NCBI GenBank assembly: GCA_934196075.1
Contig: CAKPVW010000005.1
Span: 1 to 64,000 of the forward strand
Source: an uncultured Anaerovibrio sp.
Lineage (GTDB): Bacteria > Bacillota > Negativicutes > Selenomonadales > Selenomonadaceae
DNA: 64,000 nt
Reading direction: 5' to 3'
A program made the translations under genes and the position numbers. Position 1 is the stretch's first letter, and each line of letters opens with the position of its first letter. The notes under the pieces were generated by a model that made no database searches, was not told the origin of the DNA, and worked only from the letters and a program-made list of their open reading frames with translations. Of the stretch, positions 27,428 to 35,647 are shown in pieces.

Positions 27428-27823
27428 ATGGCAAACGAAAACATTAAACTTGATGAGGGCATTGGCTCTGTACGCATTGCTGATGAGGTTGTTAGCATTA
27501 TTGCTGGCATGGCCGCTACCGAGGTAGATGGTATTGCTGGTATGAGCGGCGGCCTGGTAGGCGGTATTGCAGAGATTCTTGGGAAAAAGAATCTGGCCAA
27601 GGGCGTCAAGGTAGAAGTTGGCGAAACCGAGGCTGCTGTTGACCTGTATATCATTGTAAAATTTGGTGTACGCATCCCGGATGTGGCTCTGAATGTTCAG
27701 GAAAAGGTTAAGAATGCCATTGAATCAATGACAGGCCTTTCTGTAGTAGAGGTTAATGTTCATGTTCAGGGTGTTGGCTTCCCAGAAACTGAGACTAAAG
27801 AGGAAGAGGTTCGTGTGCGTTAA
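27428..27823 (+). CDS. Asp23/Gls24 family envelope stress response protein
   Basis: The 131-residue protein shows the Asp23 family pattern: an N-terminal Ile-Ala-Asp-Glu-Val-Val-Ser-Ile-Ile-Ala-Gly segment, a Gly-rich middle, and Val-Lys-Phe-Gly-Val-Arg-Ile-Pro-Asp-Val-Ala. In Staphylococcus, Asp23 is anchored to the membrane by AmaP; here an AmaP homologue follows 18 bases later, which supports the same arrangement. Function is probably cell-envelope homeostasis. Confidence 0.9.
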   Translation: MANENIKLDEGIGSVRIADEVVSIIAGMAATEVDGIAGMSGGLVGGIAEILGKKNLAKGVKVEVGETEAAVDLYIIVKFGVRIPDVALNVQEKVKNAIESMTGLSVVEVNVHVQGVGFPETETKEEEVRVR

Positions 27824-27841
27824 GCAAAAGGGTGCAGTATA

Positions 27842-28411
27842 ATGGGGATTTTTAATAGAGGCCTATTATTTATCTATACTCTAATTGCAGGAGCTTTTTG
27901 TGCAGGCATAGCAGCTCTATGCCTGCATATTGTTCCTGATAGGGTTCTTTTGAATGAATACGAATATTTTATCAACCAATGGCAGACAGCGGCGGCAGCA
28001 GGGGTAGGAGTTTTACTAAGCCTGCATTTGCTTTTGTGCAGCTTTGATCGCAATCGAAATCAGGTTAATGCCAAGGATCTTTTGCTTGTTAATGGCAGCT
28101 CTGGACAGATTAGTGTTAGCCTAGCTGCTATTCGCAATATGGCTGAGTCCATGGCAGTCAAGGTTCGTGGTGTACAGCAGGCAAAGGTGAAGAGCCTGGT
28201 GGAGCATCGGAAGGATCAGGGGGATTTTCTCAAGCTGGAGCTTTCCCTGGGGGTTAGTCAGGAACGCAATATCCCTGATCTTAGTGATGAACTAAGACAG
28301 CAGCTTGCCAAATATCTGGTAGAGGTTGCCGGTGTTGAGGATGTTGATATAAAGATTTCAGTGCAAAGCATTGCCAATGGCGTTGTGGTAAAGAAACGCC
28401 GTATTAGATAG
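27842..28411 (+). CDS. amaP: Alkaline shock response membrane anchor protein AmaP
   Basis: The 189-residue protein has two N-terminal membrane segments (about residues 7-29 and 48-67) and a cytoplasmic Asp23-like domain with Ile-Arg-Asn-Met-Ala-Glu. AmaP recruits Asp23 to the membrane. It sits between an Asp23-family gene and a DUF2273 gene, the standard three-gene set. The start at 27842 has a weak ribosome site. Confidence 0.87.
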   Translation: MGIFNRGLLFIYTLIAGAFCAGIAALCLHIVPDRVLLNEYEYFINQWQTAAAAGVGVLLSLHLLLCSFDRNRNQVNAKDLLLVNGSSGQISVSLAAIRNMAESMAVKVRGVQQAKVKSLVEHRKDQGDFLKLELSLGVSQERNIPDLSDELRQQLAKYLVEVAGVEDVDIKISVQSIANGVVVKKRRIR

Positions 28412-28426
28412 TAGGCGGTGATTTGA

Positions 28427-28672
28427 TTGTTAAAGGACAGTGTGGTGGCCTTTTTTCAGCATTTGTGGGAAAGGCATCCCGGTAAATGTGCCTGTAGTAT
28501 GACAGGTATGGTATTGGGAGTATGTATTCTTATATTTGGCTTTTGGAATATGCTTTTTGTTGTGCTTATGGGGGCTGTAGGGCTTTTTATAGGCATGAAC
28601 GTGGATCGAGAGGGCAATACTTGGCAGAATATCAAGGATTGTATTCCAAGAGATATTCACCGGTTAAGATAG
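28427..28672 (+). CDS. DUF2273 small membrane protein
   Basis: An 81-residue protein with two hydrophobic segments (about residues 22-40 and 42-57) and a basic C-terminus. DUF2273 proteins regularly accompany Asp23 and AmaP, and this position is diagnostic. The start is TTG 28427. No biochemical role is established for the family. Confidence 0.8.
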   Translation: MLKDSVVAFFQHLWERHPGKCACSMTGMVLGVCILIFGFWNMLFVVLMGAVGLFIGMNVDREGNTWQNIKDCIPRDIHRLR

Positions 28673-28704
28673 TTTAATGACTTTGAGAAAGAGGAATAAA
28701 ATAT

Positions 28705-29136
28705 ATGAGTAGACGACAGGCTCGTGAATTGGCTTTGCAGGCTTTGTTTCAGTTGGATTTTAATTCAGATGCAGAGAGCATAGCTAGCCGCGAAGCCCAG
28801 GAACGGGCTATTGAGGCAGCTGTGGCAGAGCTGAATAATGCCCATGTAAGCAGCATGGATAGAAAATTTATTGAAAAACTGGTATATGGCACCATGACCT
28901 TTCGTGAGGATATAGATGCTATTATTAATGAGGCAGCCAAGGATTGGAAAGTTTCTCGTATGGCTGGCGTGGATCGTAATATCGCTCGTATGGCAGTTTA
29001 TGAGTTGAAATTTGACGAAGAAAAGACCGATGTAGGCGTAGTTGTCAACGAGGCTATCGAGTTGGCCAAGAAATATGGTACTGATGATTCCAGCCGTTTT
29101 ATCAATGGTGTTTTGGCTGGTGTTAATAAGGCCTGA
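28705..29136 (+). CDS. nusB: Transcription antitermination factor NusB
   Basis: NusB binds boxA RNA with S10 and supports antitermination of rRNA operons. The 143-residue all-helical protein has the family segments Arg-Arg-Gln-Ala-Arg-Glu-Leu-Ala-Leu-Gln-Ala-Leu-Phe-Gln and Arg-Phe-Ile-Asn-Gly-Val-Leu. It precedes xseA as in many Firmicutes. Confidence 0.94.
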   Translation: MSRRQARELALQALFQLDFNSDAESIASREAQERAIEAAVAELNNAHVSSMDRKFIEKLVYGTMTFREDIDAIINEAAKDWKVSRMAGVDRNIARMAVYELKFDEEKTDVGVVVNEAIELAKKYGTDDSSRFINGVLAGVNKA

Positions 29137-29204
29137 TATATCTGGTGGTCACATTTTGACATGGTGTAAAGGCGTGTAAGCAAAAGTGCAAGGCAGGTGA
29201 TAAT

Positions 29205-30407
29205 GTGTCCAAGGTGGTAACAGTAGGAGAGTTGACCAGATATTTGGCAAATTTAATTTCTGGAGATAGAGCCCTTCGCAATTTGGCTGTTAAAGGAGAA
29301 ATTTCTAATTTTAAGCAATATGCCTCGGGACATTGTTACTTTAATCTAAAGGATGCACAGGGGATTATACCATGTGTAATGTTTAGAAACAGTGCTGCTA
29401 GATTGCGCTTTAGGCCCGAAGATGGTATGGCTGTTATTGCAGCAGGTGCTGTTAATGTCTATGTGGATGGCGGCCGCTATCAGCTATATGTAGATAATAT
29501 GCTGCCTGATGGCATAGGGGATTTGGCTATGGCCTTTGAGCAGCTTAAAGCCAGATTGTCTCAGGAGGGACTGTTTGAGCCGGAGCACAAGAAGCCATTG
29601 CCGGTTTATCCAACTACCATAGGTATTGTTACATCCCCCTCAGGAGCAGTTTTGCGGGATATTTATAGGGTGTCCAAAAGACGTTTTCCTAATATAAAGC
29701 TGGTGCTGAAGCCTGTACAGGTGCAGGGGGCTGGTGCGGCAGAGCAGATTGCTCAAGCGGTGGAATTTTTTAATGCCAAATATCCAGTAGATGTTTTAAT
29801 TGTAGGCAGAGGCGGCGGATCCTTAGAGGATTTGTGGGCTTTTAATGAGGAAGCTGTGGTAAGAGCCATATATCATTCTGATATACCGGTAATATCTGCT
29901 GTAGGCCATGAAACAGATTTCACCTTGGCGGATTTTGTGGCAGATCAGCGGGCGGCTACACCCTCTCAGGCTGCGGAAATGGCTGTGCGAGATGCTCAGG
30001 AGATAGCGGTGCAGCTGGATAGTTTGCAAGCTAGACTAAGAAGTAGTGCACTGCATCAGCTGAATATACGGCAAAAATATTTGGATAGTCTTATGAGTCG
30101 CTCAGTGATGAAAAATCCTCATTTGATGCTGGAACAGCGAACGGAGAGATTGGACAATTTGGTAGAGCGGTTGGGGAAAAATAGTCAATTGCTGCTGAAG
30201 CAGCATGAACAGCACCTGCTTCATCTTATGGATAAGCTGGAGCTGATTAATCCGATGAATACCCTGCGCCGTGGTTACGGCATGGTACGGGATGAAAATA
30301 ATCAAATAGTTACTACTGTACGGAATATTAAAGCAGGTGAAGATATCTGTGTAGATATTCATGATGGCAAAATTTATGCTCAGGTAAGGTCCTTGGAGGA
30401 GGTATAA
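29205..30407 (+). CDS. xseA: Exodeoxyribonuclease VII large subunit
   Basis: XseA with XseB degrades single-stranded DNA. The 400-residue protein has an N-terminal OB fold (with Gly-His-Cys-Tyr-Phe-Asn-Leu-Lys-Asp), the catalytic domain with Gly-Arg-Gly-Gly-Gly-Ser-Leu-Glu-Asp-Leu and Gly-His-Glu-Thr-Asp, and a C-terminal coiled coil. The start is GTG 29205. xseB begins one base after its stop. Confidence 0.95.
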   Translation: MSKVVTVGELTRYLANLISGDRALRNLAVKGEISNFKQYASGHCYFNLKDAQGIIPCVMFRNSAARLRFRPEDGMAVIAAGAVNVYVDGGRYQLYVDNMLPDGIGDLAMAFEQLKARLSQEGLFEPEHKKPLPVYPTTIGIVTSPSGAVLRDIYRVSKRRFPNIKLVLKPVQVQGAGAAEQIAQAVEFFNAKYPVDVLIVGRGGGSLEDLWAFNEEAVVRAIYHSDIPVISAVGHETDFTLADFVADQRAATPSQAAEMAVRDAQEIAVQLDSLQARLRSSALHQLNIRQKYLDSLMSRSVMKNPHLMLEQRTERLDNLVERLGKNSQLLLKQHEQHLLHLMDKLELINPMNTLRRGYGMVRDENNQIVTTVRNIKAGEDICVDIHDGKIYAQVRSLEEV

Positions 30408-30408
30408 T

Positions 30409-30654
30409 ATGCCAAGAAAAAAACAGGCTTCCTTTGAAGAAAATCTTCAGGAGCTGGAGAATATTGTTAGCCGTCTGGAAAAGGGGCAGTCTCCTTTGGC
30501 GGATGTTGTGGCAGATTATACCAAGGGTATGGAATTGTCTGCTAAATGTATGGAGGCCTTGAAACAGGCGGAAAAGAAAATGGATATTATGCTGCAGGAA
30601 TCTCCTAGGGGAGAAATTGTAGAAAAGCAGCTGATTATAGAGGGGGAGCAGTAA
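30409..30654 (+). CDS. xseB: Exodeoxyribonuclease VII small subunit
   Basis: The 81-residue helical protein begins with Phe-Glu-Glu-Asn-Leu-Gln-Glu-Leu-Glu-Asn-Ile-Val and has Leu-Glu-Lys-Gly, as in XseB. It binds the coiled coil of XseA. GGAGGAGG lies upstream of the ATG. Its stop shares one base with the ispA start. Confidence 0.95.
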   Translation: MPRKKQASFEENLQELENIVSRLEKGQSPLADVVADYTKGMELSAKCMEALKQAEKKMDIMLQESPRGEIVEKQLIIEGEQ

Positions 30655-31532
30655 TGGATAAGGTACAGTGGAATGAGCGCATCAAGCTGGTTGAGGAGAC
30701 TTTGATTAAAGAATTAGGTAAGGATAAGGCTCTGGTACCTGAATTAGCGGATTCCATGGAATATAGTCTTACCGCTGGCGGTAAGAGACTGCGCCCTATT
30801 TTGTTGATGGCCGCAGCAGATGCTGTAGGAGCCAAGGGAACAGATTTTATTCAGGCTGCCTGCGGCATTGAGATGATTCATACGTATTCCTTGATACACG
30901 ATGACCTGCCAGCTATGGATAACGATGATTATCGCCGTGGCAAGCTTACCAATCACAAGGTTTATGGTGAAGCCTTGGCTATTTTGGCAGGGGATGCACT
31001 GCTGACTCAGGCCTTTGAGGTTATTCTTCGTCAGTCCAATGTGCCAGCAGAGTTGTTGCTGCAGGTGGTGAGGGAAATGAGTGTGGCAGCAGGCCCTAAT
31101 GGTATGGTTGGCGGCCAGGTTATTGATATGCTGTCTGAGGGAAAAAGAATTTCCATGGATGAGCTGCGCAAAATGCACATGGGCAAGACTGGTGCTTTGT
31201 TTAGAGCGGCTATTCGCAGTGGCGCCATTATGGCTAGAGCTGATGAAAAGCAGCTGCAGGCCTTGACTGAATATGCAGATTGCTTCGGTCTAGCTTTCCA
31301 GATAACTGATGATATTCTGGATGTAGTAGGTGATGAAGCTGTTATTGGCAAGCCAGTAGGTAGTGATGAACGCAATGAGAAATCAACCTATGTAACGCTG
31401 ACTTCCTTGGAGGAAGCTCGTCAGCTGGCTGCTGATACTGTGCAGCAGGCTGTAGAGGCTTTGGAAATATTTGGGGATAAAGCATCCTTCCTGAGAGAGC
31501 TGGTGGAGATGCTATTAAAGCGTAATAAATAA
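30654..31532 (+). CDS. ispA: Geranylgeranyl/farnesyl diphosphate synthase
   Basis: A trans-prenyl transferase that lengthens isoprenoid chains for quinones and undecaprenol. The 292-residue protein has the first aspartate motif D83-D84-x4-D89 and a second Asp-Asp-Ile-Leu-Asp motif, plus Gly-Gly-Lys-Arg-Leu-Arg-Pro for diphosphate binding. Overlap with xseB shows translational coupling. The chain length cannot be told from sequence alone. Confidence 0.93.
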   Translation: MDKVQWNERIKLVEETLIKELGKDKALVPELADSMEYSLTAGGKRLRPILLMAAADAVGAKGTDFIQAACGIEMIHTYSLIHDDLPAMDNDDYRRGKLTNHKVYGEALAILAGDALLTQAFEVILRQSNVPAELLLQVVREMSVAAGPNGMVGGQVIDMLSEGKRISMDELRKMHMGKTGALFRAAIRSGAIMARADEKQLQALTEYADCFGLAFQITDDILDVVGDEAVIGKPVGSDERNEKSTYVTLTSLEEARQLAADTVQQAVEALEIFGDKASFLRELVEMLLKRNK

Positions 31533-31548
31533 AAAAGGGGAGAGCTTT

Positions 31549-33435
31549 TTGGAACAGATACTGGATGGGATAAAATGTCCCGGGGATATACAACGGCTGT
31601 CTCTGTCCCAGCTAAAGAATCTGTCAGGTGAGCTGCGACGGATGATTATTGATACTTGTGCCGACAATGGGGGGCATTTGGCACCTAGTCTGGGTACAGT
31701 AGATTTGACATTGGCATTGTACAGTGTATTCAATCCTCAACAGGATAGGATCATCTGGGATGTTGGTCATCAGGCCTATGCCCATAAAATTCTTACTGGC
31801 CGCAAGGAAAGATTTCATACCTTGAGATTATTTCATGGTATTACAGGATTTCCTAAAAGACAGGAATCTCCTTGTGATGCCTTTGGTGTGGGCCACGCCA
31901 GCACCTCTATTTCGGCAGCAGTAGGCATGTCTATTGTTAGAGATCTGGAGGGAAAGGACTACAATGTGGTTGCCATTATTGGGGATGGCGCATTGACGGG
32001 CGGCGAAGCTTATGAAGGATTGAATTCAGCAGGAGCTTCTGGCAGACGTCTGGTGGTTATTCTCAATGACAATGAAATGTCTATCGATAAAAATGTAGGA
32101 GCCTTATCAGAGTATTTATCACAAATAAAACTGGCTCCGCAGTATGCCAAGGCCAAGAAGGATATTGGAGGATTTCTGCGGAATATTCCCCGTATAGGAG
32201 ATACTGTTTTCAAAACGGCTGAATGTCTGAAGGAGGGAGTAAAGGCTGCAATCAGCGCTGGCAGCTGGTTTGAAGAATTGGGCTTTACCTATATAGGCCC
32301 TCTTGATGGACACAATATTCAGGCCATGCAGGAGGTTTTCCGTCAATTATCTCAGACAGAGGGGCCGGTTTTGGTTCATATTCGCACTCATAAGGGTAAG
32401 GGCTATTTGCCAGCGGAAGAAAATCCTAATAAATTCCATGGTATTAGCAAATTCAATAAGGCTACTGGTCAGGTAATCAAGAAAAAGGATGCGCCGCCAT
32501 CCTATACAGATATATTTAGTCAGACCATGGTGGAATTGGGTTGGAAAAATCATGATGTTGTTGCGATTACAGCAGCTATGCCATCAGGTACGGGCTTGAA
32601 GGCATTTGCTCAGCAATTCCCAGAGCGATTTTTTGATGTGGGTATTGCAGAGGAGCATGCCGTAACCATGGCAGCTGGTATGGCTGCTGCCGGGGCTCAT
32701 CCTATGGTAGCATTGTACTCTACCTTTGCCCAAAGAGCATATGATCAGGTGGTACATGATATCTGTCTGCAAAAGCTGCCGGTAACTCTGTGTTTGGATA
32801 GAGCTGGCTTAGTAGGTTCCGATGGCCCTACACATCATGGTGTTTTTGATTATTCCTATTTGCGTCATATACCTAATATGGTGGTTATGGCTCCTAAGGA
32901 TGAAAATGAACTGCGTCATATGCTATATACGGCTTCGCAGTATGCAGGGCCAGCGGCTGTGCGTTATCCAAGAGGCAGTGCCACGGGTACTCCTTTGGAG
33001 GGTGAGCTGGAAAAATTGCCTATTGGCAAGGGAGAAATTATTTCTGGTGATGGCAGCGGTGTAGTATTGCTGGCTGTGGGCAGTATGGTGCTAAAGGCAG
33101 TAGAAGCAGCTTCGATGCTGAATATGGCTAATATAAAAACCACGGTGGTTAATATGCGGTTTGTGAAGCCATTGGATAAGGAGCTTCTAGAAGGTATTTT
33201 AGCAAAGCAGCCGGAGCTGTTGGTTACTTTGGAGGAAAATGCCCTAGCAGGTGGTTTTGGCTCGGCTGTGTTGGAGTTTTTGGCAGATAATAATCATCTG
33301 GTGCCAGTATTGCGCTTTGGCATAAAAGATGAATTCGTGGAGCAGGGTTCCTGCCCTGAGTTGTTGGAATTATGCGGTTTGCTGCCACAGCAGATTGCAG
33401 ATAGAATTGTGGACAAAATTGGTGGTATGGATTGA
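31549..33435 (+). CDS. dxs: 1-deoxy-D-xylulose-5-phosphate synthase
   Basis: Dxs condenses pyruvate and glyceraldehyde-3-phosphate, the first step of the MEP isoprenoid route. The 628-residue protein has the thiamine diphosphate motif beginning Gly-Asp-Gly at 145-147, the domain-II Gly-Ile-Ala-Glu-Glu-His-Ala segment with catalytic Glu, and a transketolase C-domain. The start is TTG 31549 with GGGGAGAG upstream. Confidence 0.95.
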   Translation: MEQILDGIKCPGDIQRLSLSQLKNLSGELRRMIIDTCADNGGHLAPSLGTVDLTLALYSVFNPQQDRIIWDVGHQAYAHKILTGRKERFHTLRLFHGITGFPKRQESPCDAFGVGHASTSISAAVGMSIVRDLEGKDYNVVAIIGDGALTGGEAYEGLNSAGASGRRLVVILNDNEMSIDKNVGALSEYLSQIKLAPQYAKAKKDIGGFLRNIPRIGDTVFKTAECLKEGVKAAISAGSWFEELGFTYIGPLDGHNIQAMQEVFRQLSQTEGPVLVHIRTHKGKGYLPAEENPNKFHGISKFNKATGQVIKKKDAPPSYTDIFSQTMVELGWKNHDVVAITAAMPSGTGLKAFAQQFPERFFDVGIAEEHAVTMAAGMAAAGAHPMVALYSTFAQRAYDQVVHDICLQKLPVTLCLDRAGLVGSDGPTHHGVFDYSYLRHIPNMVVMAPKDENELRHMLYTASQYAGPAAVRYPRGSATGTPLEGELEKLPIGKGEIISGDGSGVVLLAVGSMVLKAVEAASMLNMANIKTTVVNMRFVKPLDKELLEGILAKQPELLVTLEENALAGGFGSAVLEFLADNNHLVPVLRFGIKDEFVEQGSCPELLELCGLLPQQIADRIVDKIGGMD

Positions 33436-34244
33436 TGGCTAAGGAAAGACTTGATGTGCTGCTGGTAAAGAGAAATCTTGTCCAAAGCAGAGAACGGGCG
33501 AAAACTACTATCATGGCTGGCCTGGTGCTGGTAGATGGGCAGAAAATAGATAAGGCAGGTACTATGGTGAAGCCTGAGGCAGAGATTCGCCTTCTGGGCA
33601 ATGATTTGCCTTATGTTAGCAGAGGCGGCTTGAAGCTTGAAAAGGCCATCAAGGAATTTGGCGTATCCCTGCAGGGGAAGGTTGCAGCAGATATCGGGGC
33701 GTCTACAGGTGGATTCACTGACTGCATGCTGCAAAATGGTGCTAGCAAGGTTTTTGCTATCGATGTGGGCTATGGTCAGCTGGCCTGGAGTTTGCGTACT
33801 GATGAGAGAGTTGTAAATATGGAACGCACTAACGTGCGGAATGTTACTCCGGAGCAGTTGGGACAGTTAGTGGATTTGGCTTCCATAGATGTGGCATTTA
33901 TTTCTTTGGAGAAGGTTTTGCCAGCAGTTAAGGCTATGCTGCAGCCTGCTGGTGAGATTGTGGCTCTGATTAAACCTCAATTCGAGGCTGGCAGAGAAAA
34001 AGTTGGCAAAAAAGGTGTAGTGAGGGATGCCAAGGTCCATGAGGAAGTTGTATTCCGGATTGTATCTTTGGTTCGTCAGCTAGAGCTAGTGCCCAAAGCT
34101 CTGACTTTTTCGCCAGTTAAGGGCCCAGAGGGCAATATTGAATATCTAATATGGCTGAGCAAGGATGCTGCGGCGGTAGATGGTGTTACCGATGAGTTAG
34201 TATTGTCTACCGTGCAGGCAGCTCATGGAGCGTTGGACAAATGA
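33435..34244 (+). CDS. tlyA: TlyA-family rRNA 2'-O-methyltransferase
   Basis: The 269-residue protein joins an N-terminal S4 RNA-binding domain (Arg-Leu-Asp-Val-Leu-Leu-Val-Lys-Arg) to an FtsJ-like methyltransferase (Ala-Asp-Ile-Gly-Ala-Ser-Thr-Gly-Gly-Phe-Thr-Asp). TlyA proteins methylate 16S/23S rRNA and were once called hemolysins. The ATG at 33435 overlaps the dxs stop by one base. It ends by overlapping nadK by four bases. Confidence 0.92.
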   Translation: MAKERLDVLLVKRNLVQSRERAKTTIMAGLVLVDGQKIDKAGTMVKPEAEIRLLGNDLPYVSRGGLKLEKAIKEFGVSLQGKVAADIGASTGGFTDCMLQNGASKVFAIDVGYGQLAWSLRTDERVVNMERTNVRNVTPEQLGQLVDLASIDVAFISLEKVLPAVKAMLQPAGEIVALIKPQFEAGREKVGKKGVVRDAKVHEEVVFRIVSLVRQLELVPKALTFSPVKGPEGNIEYLIWLSKDAAAVDGVTDELVLSTVQAAHGALDK

Positions 34245-35092
34245 AAACAATAGCTGTTTTTCCTAATACAGACAAAATAGAATCTGCTGGTGTGCTGAAG
34301 CGTTTGGTAGATTTTTTTGCTGATAAGGATGTTAGGCTGGTAATGTTGAGAGAGCCAGCAGAAAAATTTGGCTATCCGGAGCTGGCAGTCAAAAAAATGA
34401 GTAACCAAAAGGTAGATCTTGGTTTAAGTATTGGTGGTGATGGCACCTTGTTAGGTGTATGTCGTCAGCTTTATGCTCAGGATATTCCTTGTTGTGGTAT
34501 CAACATTGGCAATGTTGGCTTTTTGGCGGATATTGAGGTGCCGGAGCTGGAAGGCAGACTGCAAAAGTTGTTAGAGAATCAGTATTATATAGAAGAACGT
34601 ACTGTAATTTCCAGTTTCCAATTTAGTCGCGGGGAAAAGAAGTTTTTGGGACATGCGCTAAACGATATTGTTATTGGTAAGGGCGGTGTGTCAAGAATGC
34701 TACACCTAGGAGTTAGTGTGGATGGCTGTCGGATGACAGACTATAAGGCAGATGGTGTTATTGTATCTACAGCAACAGGCTCTACGGCCTATTCCTTGTC
34801 TGCGGGAGGGCCTGTAATCAATCCTGCGGTAAAGGCATTGCTGATAACACCTATATGTCCTCACACACTAGAGGTACGGCCCATGGTTATATCTGATGAG
34901 GATTATGTGCGCATACATATTGCTGCTGTGCATCAGGATATTCAGATTACTTTGGATGGACAGGAGAGCTATCCTTTGTTGCCTGGAGATGAAATAACGG
35001 TTCGCAAAGCAAAGAATGCTGCTAAGATTATCAAATTTGAGGATAGAAATTATTACTATACCTTGAAGAGTAAGTTGTGGCGCAGCTTGTAA
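34241..35092 (+). CDS. nadK: NAD kinase
   Basis: NadK phosphorylates NAD to NADP. The 283-residue protein has the Gly-Gly-Asp-Gly-Thr motif (65-69) with catalytic D67, and Thr-Ala-Tyr-Ser-Leu-Ser-Ala-Gly-Gly-Pro in the C-terminal domain. It overlaps tlyA (ATGA). Confidence 0.94.
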   Translation: MKTIAVFPNTDKIESAGVLKRLVDFFADKDVRLVMLREPAEKFGYPELAVKKMSNQKVDLGLSIGGDGTLLGVCRQLYAQDIPCCGINIGNVGFLADIEVPELEGRLQKLLENQYYIEERTVISSFQFSRGEKKFLGHALNDIVIGKGGVSRMLHLGVSVDGCRMTDYKADGVIVSTATGSTAYSLSAGGPVINPAVKALLITPICPHTLEVRPMVISDEDYVRIHIAAVHQDIQITLDGQESYPLLPGDEITVRKAKNAAKIIKFEDRNYYYTLKSKLWRSL

Positions 35093-35161
35093 TAAGATAT
35101 GTGGTATATCTTGCTGACAAAAGAGTGAATATCGCCGTAAGGCAAAACGTGGATTGGCGGG

Positions 35162-35629
35162 GTGAAACAATTGAAAAATTATCGACAGGCAAAAATCAAG
35201 GCTATAGTTGAGGCTCAAAGTATTGAAACTCAGGAGGAGCTGGCAGCAGTTCTGCGAGAACAAAAAATAGATGTAACTCAGGCTACGGTATCTCGGGATA
35301 TCAAGGAACTGCATTTGGTGAAGGTTCCATATGGTCGTGGCAAATACAGATATGCTTTTCCAAAGGATTTGCAAAGAGCTCATTCTGAGGTAAAAATGCA
35401 AAAGATTTTTCAGGATGTAGTTACTCAGATAGAGCATAGTGGCAATCTGATAGTTATCAAAACTCATCCTGGTGCAGGTGGAACGGTAGCTTTTTCTTTG
35501 GATAATGCTAACTGGCAGGAACTGATTGGCACGGTTGCGGGAGATGATACTGTTTTGGTAGTGGTAAGACAGGATGTGTCCGCTGGAAAAGTGGCAGAGC
35601 ATATGAAGAATATGATTACAAGTGATTAA
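35162..35629 (+). CDS. argR: Arginine repressor ArgR
   Basis: ArgR represses arginine biosynthesis when arginine is bound. The 155-residue protein has a winged-helix N-domain with Gln-Ala-Thr-Val-Ser-Arg-Asp-Ile-Lys-Glu-Leu and a C-terminal hexamer domain with Gly-Asp-Asp-Thr-Val-Leu-Val-Val. The start is GTG 35162. No ARG-box target was recognised in the window; the position between nadK and recN is the conserved one. Confidence 0.94.
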   Translation: MKQLKNYRQAKIKAIVEAQSIETQEELAAVLREQKIDVTQATVSRDIKELHLVKVPYGRGKYRYAFPKDLQRAHSEVKMQKIFQDVVTQIEHSGNLIVIKTHPGAGGTVAFSLDNANWQELIGTVAGDDTVLVVVRQDVSAGKVAEHMKNMITSD

Positions 35630-35647
35630 CCAGAGTAGGGGAATTTT